Source: Paenibacillus harenae (GTDB taxonomy: Bacteria; Bacillota; Bacilli; Paenibacillales; Paenibacillaceae). From it: a stretch of 64,000 nucleotides of DNA. Where the stretch lies: assembly GCF_030812415.1 (NCBI RefSeq), contig NZ_JAUSST010000009.1, forward strand, positions 124,001 through 188,000. Reading direction: 5' to 3'. Both the position numbers and the translations under genes were made by a program. The stretch's first letter is position 1, and each line of letters begins with the position of its first letter. Of the stretch, positions 54,485-63,053 are shown one piece after another. Under the pieces are notes generated by a model that was not told the origin of the DNA, did no database searches, and saw only the letters and a list, made by a program, of their open reading frames with translations.

Positions 54485-55492
54485 ATGGAACAGAATGAAC
54501 GACTTATACCCGTACATCTATTGTCCGGGTTTCTGGGCAGCGGCAAAACAACGTTGCTTACCAGAATGCTTGATTATTACAAGGAGCAAGGCATGAAGCC
54601 GGCCGTCATTATGAACGAGCTCGGCGACACGAATCTCGACGGGCAACTGCTCGGAGAGGAAGTGCCGATGGCCGAAATGCTGAGCGGCTGCATTTGCTGC
54701 TCGATCCGCGGCGATCTTGGTATGGAGATCAGCATGCTCATTGACGAGCATCAGCCTGATGTCCTATTCATCGAATCGACGGGGGCGGCGAATCCGATGG
54801 AGACGCTGGACGGCGTAACGGAAGCGGCGCTCTATAAGCCGATCGATCTGCGATCCGTCATTACCGTCGTAGACGGTCCGGAGCTGCTTGCGCGCTCGCG
54901 AAGCGGCAAAGGGCGCACGTTCAAGCTCATGCAGGAACAAATTCGGTGCGCGACCGTCCTGCTGCTCAACAAGGCGGACAAGCTCGAACCTGAGCAGCTT
55001 GTCGAGGCGCAGCAATTGTTGGGCGACGTTAACCCGCATGTACCTGCAACGGCTACCGTCCGGTGCGCAATCGATGATTGGAGCTGGCTGGAGCGGGCGA
55101 TGAGCTCTAAGGCGCCGAGGACTATCCGCGAGACCGACTCGCATGAACACGAACGCGCGGAGCAGCAAACGCATGACCATGGTCACCACCATCATCATTC
55201 GCATGACCATGTCATGGTCATAACCCATTATTGGCGGGGACCGATCGGAAGCGAGGCGTTCGAGGCGCTGCTGCAGCGCCTGCCGGACAATATTTACCGG
55301 GCGAAAGGCATCGTGACGTTCACGGATGCGCCGAGCCGGTTCCTGTTCCAATATGCTTACAGGGAATCCGATTTCATGCGAATCGAGCCGCAGGGCAAAG
55401 TGAATGACGTCGCCGTGTTCATCGGCGAACACTTCGAGAAGGACTGGCTGCTGCGCGAGCTGGAGAAGTTGGAGAAGCCAGAGCAGTCATAG
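54485..55492 (+). CDS. CobW-family GTPase (ZagA/YciC-type zinc metallochaperone)
   Basis: The 335-residue G3E GTPase has Walker A SGFLGSGKTTLL, the metal-binding CICC motif (GCICCSIRGDL), the NKAD base-specificity motif and a His-rich loop (HDHGHHHHHSHDH, about 230). COG0523 members deliver zinc when it is scarce; ZagA (YciC) in B. subtilis is under Zur. The Zur box upstream supports the same here. The start ATG 54485 has GGGAG upstream. Confidence 0.9.
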   Translation: MEQNERLIPVHLLSGFLGSGKTTLLTRMLDYYKEQGMKPAVIMNELGDTNLDGQLLGEEVPMAEMLSGCICCSIRGDLGMEISMLIDEHQPDVLFIESTGAANPMETLDGVTEAALYKPIDLRSVITVVDGPELLARSRSGKGRTFKLMQEQIRCATVLLLNKADKLEPEQLVEAQQLLGDVNPHVPATATVRCAIDDWSWLERAMSSKAPRTIRETDSHEHERAEQQTHDHGHHHHHSHDHVMVITHYWRGPIGSEAFEALLQRLPDNIYRAKGIVTFTDAPSRFLFQYAYRESDFMRIEPQGKVNDVAVFIGEHFEKDWLLRELEKLEKPEQS

Positions 55493-55654
55493 CAACCGGA
55501 GCAGCCGAATCAGCAACTTCGACTTCATTCGCCGCGAGTTTGTCGAAATATGCCATTTTCATGTCTATAGGATGTCGTGCTTGGGCAAAATAATCCAGTA
55601 GAGGACTGCTTCCTCTTTAGCATCACGATTCTATAGGTAGAAGGAGTGGCATAC

Positions 55655-56182
55655 ATGACAGCAAAATGGTTCGTTCCGGCGCTCGCTCTATCTGCCCTAT
55701 TGTTCGCTGCCCCGGTCTGGGCGGCTTCGATTCCGGAGGCTAACGTCTCCGAGCAGCAGGCGCAAACGCCGGGAGACGCGAAGCAGGAGCATCATCATGG
55801 GCATATGACGCGCAAAGATTTCGAAGCGCATCGGCTTGAGCGGCTCAAAGAGATGGCTCAATACTTCGGCATCGAGTCTTCGGGCAAGACGGCACAGCAG
55901 CTTAAGCAGGAGCTAGAGGTTGCGAAGACGGCGAATAAGGACAAATGGGAAGCCTATAAGGCTGAGCATAAAGCGAGACGGCTGGAGCATCTCCGCGATA
56001 TTGCCGCTAAGCATGGCATTAAGACAGACGGCAAGAGCGAGGAGCAGCTGCGCGAGGAGCTGTACAAGATTCATGGCGGCAGAAGCAAAGGCCATGTCGA
56101 GCAGCCTTCCGGCGGCTGGCATATCCATGAACATGAGCATAAGCAACAACAGCAAAACGAGGATACGAAGCAGCAGCAATAA
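55655..56182 (+). CDS. secreted His-rich protein with helical repeats
   Basis: The 175-residue protein has a signal peptide (about 1-25, cleavage near VWAAS), a His cluster (EHHHGHM), two homologous helical repeats (RLERLKEMAQYFGIE with TAQQLKQEL; RLEHLRDIAAKHGIK with SEEQLREEL) and a His/Gln-rich C-terminus (HIHEHEHKQQQQ). It may bind zinc or other metal ions outside the membrane. AAGGAG lies 8 nt before ATG 55655. It follows the Zur-controlled GTPase by 162 nt. Confidence 0.7.
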   Translation: MTAKWFVPALALSALLFAAPVWAASIPEANVSEQQAQTPGDAKQEHHHGHMTRKDFEAHRLERLKEMAQYFGIESSGKTAQQLKQELEVAKTANKDKWEAYKAEHKARRLEHLRDIAAKHGIKTDGKSEEQLREELYKIHGGRSKGHVEQPSGGWHIHEHEHKQQQQNEDTKQQQ

Positions 56183-56760
56183 CATCCGGATAGAGGCCTG
56201 TTCTAAATCCGCGAATAGAAGAGGTGGCTGTCACAAAAGCAGGTTCGCTCACTTTGCAGACAGCTTGCCTAATTCTAAAAAATGTGAAAATAAAGAAAAG
56301 GCGGGGTATGGGAGATTATCCATGCATCGCCTTTTCTCGATTTCAATCCATCCGGGAAAGTTTCGAATTCCGAACGAAAGGTTCGATATGAACTCTTCAT
56401 TGAGTAATCATCAATGGACTTTCGTTGATCGATGATTTTCTATAGACAGAATATCGGCTTCGCAAAATGGCCCAGTACCTTGTAGGTACTGGGTTTGTTC
56501 GTATGGGTATATTACGATGCCGGTATTCGATATACCTAGTGACGTAAAGGACGGGAAGCAGGGGTGCTGCCCCTATATGCTTGCAGGTCTCCGGTAACAG
56601 CTCGGCAGAAGCAATCGACAGATTATCACGTTAGGAGCATGGACTCTTACGTATTCGGCGGCTTGCCGAAAAATATTCAGGTACACCGTCATCACCTCAG
56701 TACATGAGATGACCGCCAAACCAATATAATATAGGGTCTTGACGGTTTGAATGGACCGCT
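56183..56760. other. gene-free stretch with hairpins
   Basis: No convincing gene is present. Two strong hairpins occur: AGAAAAGGCG at 56294-56303 with CGCCTTTTCT at 56338-56347, better as a minus-strand terminator, and CCCAGTACCT at 56471-56480 with AGGTACTGGG at 56484-56493 followed by TTTGTT. The rest holds nothing I can name, and precedes a truncated oxidoreductase start. Confidence 0.5.
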
Positions 56761-56761
56761 T

Positions 56762-56851
56762 ATGAAGAAGACTGATTACGATGTCATTATTATCGGAGCC
56801 GGAGCGGCCGGGGAGGCTATTTTGCTCGAATGGAGATCGAATTCCGGTTAG
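56762..56851 (+). pseudogene. N-terminal fragment of an FAD/NAD(P) oxidoreductase
   Basis: ATG at 56762 opens MKKTDYDVIIIGAGAAGEA, the beta-alpha-beta dinucleotide-binding start (GxGxxG) of pyridine nucleotide-disulfide oxidoreductases. The frame ends at TAG 56849-56851 after 29 codons. The following sequence encodes an unrelated SGNH hydrolase, so this is a remnant left by deletion or recombination. Confidence 0.7.
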
Positions 56852-56860
56852 AAAGAAGGA

Positions 56861-57613
56861 ATGGTATTGCTTCCGCCTAAACAAAGAACGCCCATTATTA
56901 GACCTGGAACCTTCTCGTTTATTGCCGCGGCCGATCGTTTGCGGTCCGTCTACGACGGCTACAATGAACAACTTCTCTCACATCCTATCGCAGTTGATTT
57001 TGATTTTATCGGAGAATCGATCACGCAGTATTGGGATTTACAAGTCTATTTTCATTCAGCGGGCAAGTTTATCATTAATCGAGGGATTGCGGGAGACGTT
57101 ACGCCGACGATGTTACGGCGTTTTCCGGCAGACGTCATTCAGTTAAAACCTAAATATGTTCACATTTTAGGGGGAACAAACAATACCTGGAGGCTGGATG
57201 CCGTTGAAGGGGACCAGAGAAGAACCCCCGGACAAATCTATGATGAAATTTTAAAGGATTTTACGATGATGGTACGGCTGGCCAGGAGCAACGGTATAAT
57301 GCCGATAGTCGGTTCGAGCCTTCCTTCGGGCAGAAACATTCCTTGCTTTCATTTTGAACCCATTATTCAATGCCCCAATTGCAGCAGCGACACCCGAAAC
57401 GAATTACTCGCCGCTTCGAATATCGCGCTCAAAAAAATGACTAGTCACGAAGGAGCAATCTATATCGATTATCACGCCCAGTTAGTTGGTCCCGACGGAA
57501 AAACATTGCGGCCGGAACTGGCCGATGATTCCCTGCATCCTAATGTACTTGGCTATAACATCATGGCGGCCGTATTGCGCAGAAGTTTGTTAAAATATGG
57601 TATTGTCATTTAA
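56861..57613 (+). CDS. SGNH/GDSL-family hydrolase
   Basis: The 250-residue chain contains SGNH blocks: GESITQYW (Ser nucleophile, with E instead of the usual D in GDS), NRGIAGD (block II Gly), GGTNNTW (block III Asn) and DSLHPN (Asp-His pair). A GDSL lipase/esterase or acyl-esterase activity is expected. The first 30 or so residues do not resemble the family, so the real start may be further inside. No signal peptide is clear. It lies directly after an oxidoreductase fragment, suggesting a rearranged locus. Confidence 0.75.
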   Translation: MVLLPPKQRTPIIRPGTFSFIAAADRLRSVYDGYNEQLLSHPIAVDFDFIGESITQYWDLQVYFHSAGKFIINRGIAGDVTPTMLRRFPADVIQLKPKYVHILGGTNNTWRLDAVEGDQRRTPGQIYDEILKDFTMMVRLARSNGIMPIVGSSLPSGRNIPCFHFEPIIQCPNCSSDTRNELLAASNIALKKMTSHEGAIYIDYHAQLVGPDGKTLRPELADDSLHPNVLGYNIMAAVLRRSLLKYGIVI

Positions 57614-57920
57614 CGTCCGGAGACGGGCTCCTAAGAGAAGTAAGGAGCTCTATTTGGTTTGCCGATATTAAAACTTTAGCGCTTCGTCCTGATCCGCATC
57701 CGAAAGCAAGGCAGCTTTACGTGTTGATTGCCAATTGCTCGACTGATTCTGCAACCAAAAGCAGCTATAAACCAACGCGGTTTTTGTCGATTATTTTACA
57801 TGGAAACTTATTCAATTAGCATTGTACTGTCTATAATTTGTCAAGTATACTAGACCCATATCATATTTTGGCAAATAACGTCGATTTATGCTTGTCCAAT
57901 TTGGAGGGACTGATAGAGTA
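57614..57920. other. gene-free stretch before the GGDEF-EAL gene
   Basis: A weak hairpin (GGCTCCT with AGGAGCT) lies near 57628-57650 just after the hydrolase stop. TATAAT-like and TTGTCA-like sequences occur near 57830-57870, but I cannot define a firm promoter. No gene is apparent. Confidence 0.4.
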
Positions 57921-60407
57921 GTGAGGAAGATTCGATTAAGCATCGCTCAGAAGCTGGTCATATCCTTGGGGATGCTTATACTCCTTTCATTCGTCATATT
58001 GGTCTCTGCCCACCTCGGCAAGCTTTACGATACGAATCTAAGGGAAAGCGAGCTGCTCGCCCGGACCGAGTCCATGGCTTACTCCCATCGGTTCGCGAAC
58101 AATCTCGATGAGACGATCGCGGTTCTCGAGACGTTAAGATCGATCATGGATCAGATGCGCGAGGATCAAGCGCAAAATCGCGATTATATCGTCCGCGTCC
58201 TGCAAAAGGTGCTGGAAGAGCACCCGAATGTGCTTGGCGTCTATACGCTATGGGAGCCGAACGCTTTCGACGGCAAGGACGCGCTTCATCGAAGCAAGCT
58301 TAGCTATGACGACGAGACCGGACGCTTCATTCCGTACGCGGTTCGCACGGGAGATGCTATTGAGGTGCTGCCTCTCCAGAACTACGAGGATGAGGTCGAA
58401 GGCGCGTACTATCAAATTCCGAAACGGACGAAACGTTTTTCGCTTATAGAGCCTTATATGTATGAAGTTGAAGGCAAGCAAATACCGATGACCTCGCTCG
58501 TGCTGCCGATTCTAGACGGACAAGGCGAATATTTGGGAATGGTGGGCGCCGACATCTCCCTTGAGGTCGTTCAGGCGCAAGTCGAGAAAATTCATCCGCT
58601 TGGGGGCTATGCGAATATCGTTACATCGGGGAATCGTTATCTCGCTAACGGTCTCAATCCCGAGCTTGTCATGAAACCTTATGTTGCATGGCCGGGCGAG
58701 GATGGAGACATGCTTCCGAGAAGCGCTAAGCCCGAGCTTAGATACACGTCGGATGTAGAGCTGTCCGGACAAGTGTTCAGGTTGTTTTATCCGATTCCGA
58801 TCATGGATGAGATGTGGCATTTCGAGACGGTTATCCCGAAGGACAATATGCTGACGGACTTCCATAAGAGCTTGGTCGACTCCATCTCCATTACGGTCGG
58901 GGCGCTCTTCCTGATGTCGTTTATTATCCTTTATTTGGTACGCGTCATTATACTGGAGAACATTCGCAAGGTCATTCAGGTTACGAGCGCTGTCGCGGCT
59001 GGCAGCATGGACCATAAGCTCGATATTCAGTCGAACGACGAATTCGAATATATGGCGGATCAATTCAACAAAATGATCGATCACCGCATCGAAACGGAGC
59101 GATTGATCGAGTATCAGGCGACGCATGATTTGCTGACCGGACTGCCGAATCGCAACGCCTACCATCGATATATCGAAAATATAATGGCTTCCGGAATGCC
59201 GCGCCCCGAAGGTCATTTCGTGCTGCTGTTCATCGATCTGGACCGCTTCAAGGTCATTAACGACACGCTCGATTACGGAAGCGGCGATAAGCTGCTGAAG
59301 CAGATTGCCGACCGGATCGTGAAAGCGATCGGGGCGCGGGGCAAAGTGTTCCGCTTCGGCGGCGACGAGTTCATTGCCCTGTTGGAGAACGTCAATCATC
59401 TGCATCGGACGCTGATGCTGGCGGAAGACGTTCTGACGGCGATTGCCGAGCAAATCGTCATTAACGAGCGGATGTTCTACATAACGGCGAGCATCGGGAT
59501 AGGCATTAAGAGCGAGATGAAACCGGATACGGGCGATCAGCTCGTGAAGGAAGCGGATATTGCCATGTACGTAGCGAAGAAGGAACGGAACACGTCCAAA
59601 ATGTATTCGCCGTCCATGAACGATGTGCCGAAGAAGGAGCTTATGCTTGAGAACAGCCTGTACAAGGCGCTTGAGCATGGCCAATTCACCTTGTTCTATC
59701 AGCCGAAGATCGAGATGACGACGGGCAGAATTTATGGCGCGGAAGCACTCATTCGTTGGAAGCATCCGGAATTCGGCATGGTATCGCCGCTTGATTTTAT
59801 CCCGATTGCCGAGAAAACGGGCTTCATCATTCCGCTTGGGGAATGGGTGCTTCATACGGCATGCCAGCAAATTCGCGAATGGGAGCGAATGGGGATGACC
59901 GGCATGTCGGTCAGCGTCAACATGTCGATGCTGCAATTCCAGCAGAAGCATATCGTACATACGATTGAACGGATTATATCCGATGCCGGAATAAGGCCGC
60001 AGCAGATCGAGCTGGAGATTACGGAGTCGATCTTCATGGATAATGCGGTGCATACGCTCAAAGTGCTGCATGAGCTGCAGAACCTCGGCGTGAAGCTGTC
60101 GCTGGACGATTTTGGCACGGGTTATTCCTCGCTAAGCTATCTGCAAAATATTCCGCTGCATACGCTTAAGCTCGACAAATCGTTTATTAGCGACATCGTG
60201 TCCGACTTCAAGAAGCAGATGATCTTCAAGTCGCTGATCGTCATTGCCCATAACCTGAACTTGAAAGTCGTAACCGAGGGCGTCGAGACGCAAGAGGAGC
60301 TTAGCATTATACGCGAGCATAAATGCGATGCCGTTCAAGGCTACATTTATAGTCCGCCGGTGCCGGCTGCCCGTTTCGCGGAAATCTATTTGGAGCATAA
60401 TCGATAG
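57921..60407 (+). CDS. dCache-HAMP-GGDEF-EAL cyclic-di-GMP protein
   Basis: The protein is about 828 residues. A first membrane helix, a large extracytoplasmic dCache-like sensor (about 30-300), a second helix and a HAMP region are followed by a GGDEF domain with FRFGGDEF and an EAL domain with GAEALIRWKHP and DDFGTGYSSLSYL. Both catalytic motifs look intact, so it may both make and break cyclic-di-GMP. Start GTG 57921 has GGAGGG 12 nt upstream; ATG at 57888 is also in frame but lacks a ribosome site. Confidence 0.93.
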   Translation: MRKIRLSIAQKLVISLGMLILLSFVILVSAHLGKLYDTNLRESELLARTESMAYSHRFANNLDETIAVLETLRSIMDQMREDQAQNRDYIVRVLQKVLEEHPNVLGVYTLWEPNAFDGKDALHRSKLSYDDETGRFIPYAVRTGDAIEVLPLQNYEDEVEGAYYQIPKRTKRFSLIEPYMYEVEGKQIPMTSLVLPILDGQGEYLGMVGADISLEVVQAQVEKIHPLGGYANIVTSGNRYLANGLNPELVMKPYVAWPGEDGDMLPRSAKPELRYTSDVELSGQVFRLFYPIPIMDEMWHFETVIPKDNMLTDFHKSLVDSISITVGALFLMSFIILYLVRVIILENIRKVIQVTSAVAAGSMDHKLDIQSNDEFEYMADQFNKMIDHRIETERLIEYQATHDLLTGLPNRNAYHRYIENIMASGMPRPEGHFVLLFIDLDRFKVINDTLDYGSGDKLLKQIADRIVKAIGARGKVFRFGGDEFIALLENVNHLHRTLMLAEDVLTAIAEQIVINERMFYITASIGIGIKSEMKPDTGDQLVKEADIAMYVAKKERNTSKMYSPSMNDVPKKELMLENSLYKALEHGQFTLFYQPKIEMTTGRIYGAEALIRWKHPEFGMVSPLDFIPIAEKTGFIIPLGEWVLHTACQQIREWERMGMTGMSVSVNMSMLQFQQKHIVHTIERIISDAGIRPQQIELEITESIFMDNAVHTLKVLHELQNLGVKLSLDDFGTGYSSLSYLQNIPLHTLKLDKSFISDIVSDFKKQMIFKSLIVIAHNLNLKVVTEGVETQEELSIIREHKCDAVQGYIYSPPVPAARFAEIYLEHNR

Positions 60408-60426
60408 TCGATAGTTGCACGCTTGG

Positions 60427-60459
60427 AATGCCGTCTTGCAGAAGACGGTATTTCTTTTT
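60427..60459 (+). terminator. terminator after the GGDEF-EAL gene
   Basis: CCGTCTT at 60431-60437 pairs with AAGACGG at 60442-60448, extended by AT pairs, and is followed by TTTCTTTTT. Confidence 0.8.
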
Positions 60460-60518
60460 GCCAAAAGTAGGGATATGATGGATGAAACGTAGAAAATGAT
60501 ATAAAGGTGGATGGCAGG

Positions 60519-61223
60519 ATGACGAATGTTGAGCAGCAGCTCTTTGCTAACCCGTATCCAGGCAGAACGTTAACGATTGGAATGACGCCTTCGGGAGAGC
60601 ACTACGCGCAAATCTATTGGATTATGGGGAGAAGCGACAATAGCCGCAATCGAGTGTTCGAGTTGGACGGGCATAGCGTGAGGAACGCGGCCTACGACCC
60701 CTCGAAGCTGGAGGACCCTTCCTTAATTATCTATCATCCGATTCGAGTGCACGAAGAGCAGCACATTGTATCGAACGGCGATCAGACGGACACCTTGCAT
60801 GACGGATTCGCCCAAGGCCTTACGTTCGAGGATGCGTTAAAGGAGAGGCAGTACGAGCCGGACCCGCCGCATTATACGCCGCGAATATCGGGAGTAATCG
60901 ATACCCGCGCACGTCAATACAGCTTATCGATCCTAAAGTCGAATAACAATGACAAGGCCGTGTGCATCCGCAATTTCTATCACTACAGCTCCTTTACGCC
61001 AGGAATCGGACATTGCATTCATACTTATAGATCGGAAGAGCATGGGGTGCTGCGGCCGTTTATCGGCGAGCCTATAGAGATACCTATATTCGACTCCATG
61101 AAGGAGACGGCTGATTTTTATTGGCGCAGCCTTAACGAGGACAACAAAATTTCGTTGCTCGTTAAATATATAAGCGTGCAAGATCATACTTCGCATTTTG
61201 TGATTATAAATAAAAACCGTTGA
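60519..61223 (+). CDS. PurO-like IMP cyclohydrolase family protein
   Basis: The 234-residue protein resembles the archaeal-type IMP cyclohydrolase (PurO) fold, also seen in Firmicutes. Visible elements are NPYPGRTLTIGMTPSGEHY, IMGRSDNSRNRVF, DPSLIIYHPIR and NGDQTDTLHDG. AAAGGTGG lies 8 nt before ATG 60519. It is not near other purine genes. PurO closes the purine ring of IMP in archaea; whether this member does so is unknown. Confidence 0.75.
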   Translation: MTNVEQQLFANPYPGRTLTIGMTPSGEHYAQIYWIMGRSDNSRNRVFELDGHSVRNAAYDPSKLEDPSLIIYHPIRVHEEQHIVSNGDQTDTLHDGFAQGLTFEDALKERQYEPDPPHYTPRISGVIDTRARQYSLSILKSNNNDKAVCIRNFYHYSSFTPGIGHCIHTYRSEEHGVLRPFIGEPIEIPIFDSMKETADFYWRSLNEDNKISLLVKYISVQDHTSHFVIINKNR

Positions 61224-61242
61224 ATAATGGAGGGCATCCGAG

Positions 61243-61785
61243 GTGAAGAAGAAGCTGCTCGCGGCGCTCGCCGGAACGATCGTCTCGGCGGCGTTGCTCA
61301 TAGGCGGAGTGCAGATATACAACTATATAGAGCAATCGATACCGCTCGAAACGGTGATTACGGAACAATATGGCGAGCGTATGATCGACTTCGAATTGCC
61401 GGATATGGCGGGTAATTCGATTCAAGTAACGGCATCGTCGGGGAAGCCGAAGCTGATTAATTTCTGGGCTTCCTGGTGTCCGGGCTGCAAGAGCGAGGCC
61501 GAGGATTTGAACCATATTTATTCGAAATACAAGGAAGAGATCGACATTATATCCGTGAACGTGACAACGGAGGACAGCGTGGAAGAGGCACAAGCTTTCC
61601 TTGAAGCCTACGACGTCCAAATGCCTACGCTGCTCGATAGGGAAGGGATCGTGTCTGCGCAGTATCGCATAACGGCGATCCCGACTAATTTTTTCGTCCG
61701 GGCGGATGGCACAATTGGGCAAATCACCTATGAGCTTACGAAGTCCGGAGCTGAGCCGTTCATCCAAGAGCTGCTGGGACAATAG
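61243..61785 (+). CDS. TlpA/ResA-like thiol-disulfide oxidoreductase
   Basis: The 180-residue membrane-anchored thioredoxin-fold protein has an N-terminal helix (about 5-25) and the redox motif WASWCPGCKSE near residue 78. The cis-Pro is in ITAIPTNFFV. It acts outside the membrane, reducing disulfides in cytochrome maturation or sporulation proteins by family. Start GTG 61243 follows GGAGGG. The next gene begins 2 nt later. Confidence 0.88.
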   Translation: MKKKLLAALAGTIVSAALLIGGVQIYNYIEQSIPLETVITEQYGERMIDFELPDMAGNSIQVTASSGKPKLINFWASWCPGCKSEAEDLNHIYSKYKEEIDIISVNVTTEDSVEEAQAFLEAYDVQMPTLLDREGIVSAQYRITAIPTNFFVRADGTIGQITYELTKSGAEPFIQELLGQ

Positions 61786-61787
61786 CG

Positions 61788-62177
61788 ATGATGAAAGCCA
61801 GACTCTATTATATGGCTGCCATACTATTAATCGTAGCCTCCGGTCTTGGCGTTCGAATGTATTCGGAGGCGCTTCCGCCCTTTGTCGCCGATCATTTCGG
61901 AGATGCCTTATGGGCATGCATGATCTATTGCAGCGTTCGATGCTTGTGGGTGAATAAGCCGGTATCATGGGCGATAGTCATAAGTATAGGCATATGCTTC
62001 GCGATCGAGTTCAGCCAGCTGTATCAAGCGAATTGGATCAACGCAATCAGACATACGACGCTAGGCGGACTCGTCTTGGGTCATGGGTTTCTATTCATTG
62101 ATCTAATAAGGTATAGCGCCGGCATTATGCTTGCAGCAATCGTCGATGTAATGAAACGCCTAAGTCCGCGGACTTAG
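61788..62177 (+). CDS. DUF2809 membrane protein
   Basis: The 129-residue protein has about four membrane segments and matches DUF2809 with LPPFVADHFGDALWACMIY and IEFSQLYQANWIN. Function is unknown. It is likely cotranscribed with the TlpA-like gene. Its last codons form half of a perfect palindrome shared with the convergent gene, and the coding regions overlap by 4 nt. Confidence 0.8.
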   Translation: MMKARLYYMAAILLIVASGLGVRMYSEALPPFVADHFGDALWACMIYCSVRCLWVNKPVSWAIVISIGICFAIEFSQLYQANWINAIRHTTLGGLVLGHGFLFIDLIRYSAGIMLAAIVDVMKRLSPRT

Positions 62178-62183
62178 GCGTTT
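62154..62183. terminator. perfect 14-bp-arm palindrome at a convergent gene junction
   Basis: AAACGCCTAAGTCC at 62154-62167 and GGACTTAGGCGTTT at 62170-62183 are separated by two bases. It contains both stop codons (62175-62177 plus; 62174-62176 minus), so it is coding for both C-termini. T-rich sequence after it (AATTTCAGTTTTTT) favours termination. Confidence 0.75.
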
Positions 62184-62854
62184 AATTTCAGTTTTTTGGC
62201 AAAATAGCCGTATGACTTCTCCGTCGTACACAACTCGCGAAGACCGGTGCTGATCTGGTCTCTGGCCTGCTGAATCGATGGAGCCTCCGGTATATCGTTG
62301 TCCGGCCTCTGCTCGAGTTGCTCCAGCCAGTAGTCCGAGGTCTCGTAGCACATGCTGCTCCAGCCACCGTCATGATCGTTTTCCTTCGCGCCGGTAATGA
62401 CGATGTCGCCGAAGTTCTGCAATTGGACGAGCGCCGACTCATACTCCTTCTTCTGCTCCTTCGCATCGAGCTTGGCTGCTTTGCGTAATTGCCGGGAATC
62501 GATATTGCCTGCCTCGCGGATAAGCTCGTAAAGTTTATACGCATGCGTTGATAATAAGCCGTCCCGGTACCTTGCCTCAACCGTTGTTCCACCCGATAAT
62601 AACACCTTAACAAGCGGAAAGGCGTCTACATGAACGAAAGAGGCCTTCGTACCGAAGAACTTCCCGTACGCCGCATAACCGTCCTTTACGATACGGATCC
62701 GCCAAAGCCATGGATCAAGCTCCGTGCCCGTATGCCACTCATTATCGGCTGCCGCTGCAGTAAGCGATGGGTACTCGGCTACCAAATCCGAGAACGGGAA
62801 TATTCGATAGCGATTAACCTGCTCCACAAACTCCTCATACGTTGTTTTACTCAT
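62174..62854 (-). CDS. AlkZ-related protein
   Basis: The 226-residue protein resembles proteins annotated as AlkZ-related in Bacillales (EYPSLTAAAADNEWHTGTELDPWLWRIRIVKD is the recognised core, with WHTGTELDPWLWR). Winged-helix-like helices follow. No catalytic residue can be named. It is convergent with the DUF2809 gene, overlapping by 4 nt. Confidence 0.65.
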   Translation of the reverse strand: MSKTTYEEFVEQVNRYRIFPFSDLVAEYPSLTAAAADNEWHTGTELDPWLWRIRIVKDGYAAYGKFFGTKASFVHVDAFPLVKVLLSGGTTVEARYRDGLLSTHAYKLYELIREAGNIDSRQLRKAAKLDAKEQKKEYESALVQLQNFGDIVITGAKENDHDGGWSSMCYETSDYWLEQLEQRPDNDIPEAPSIQQARDQISTGLRELCTTEKSYGYFAKKLKLNA

Positions 62855-63053
62855 TTTTTCTGCTGCCTCCCGAATCTATGAATTGGAATCTATTGTTAAT
62901 TATACCCAATCGGATCTTAGATTAATAGGGAAGTTGAAATCAGATTAATAGAAGATCGATGACAACCGTTAGGCTTAGGCGTTCACCCATTGCCTGCAAG
63001 ACGCGTATGCTGATTGTAATGAGAGCTCAGTTGTGTCTAAGGGAGGAATCGGC

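Noticed and set aside
56762-56851. A complete small flavoprotein-like peptide
   Set aside because: Only the dinucleotide-binding beginning is present, followed by a stop. A truncated remnant is more likely than a functional 29-residue protein.
58512-60071. 519-codon minus-strand frame opposite the GGDEF-EAL gene
   Set aside because: Its composition (Arg, His, Leu and Asn rich) and lack of motifs mark it as a shadow of a strongly supported plus-strand gene.
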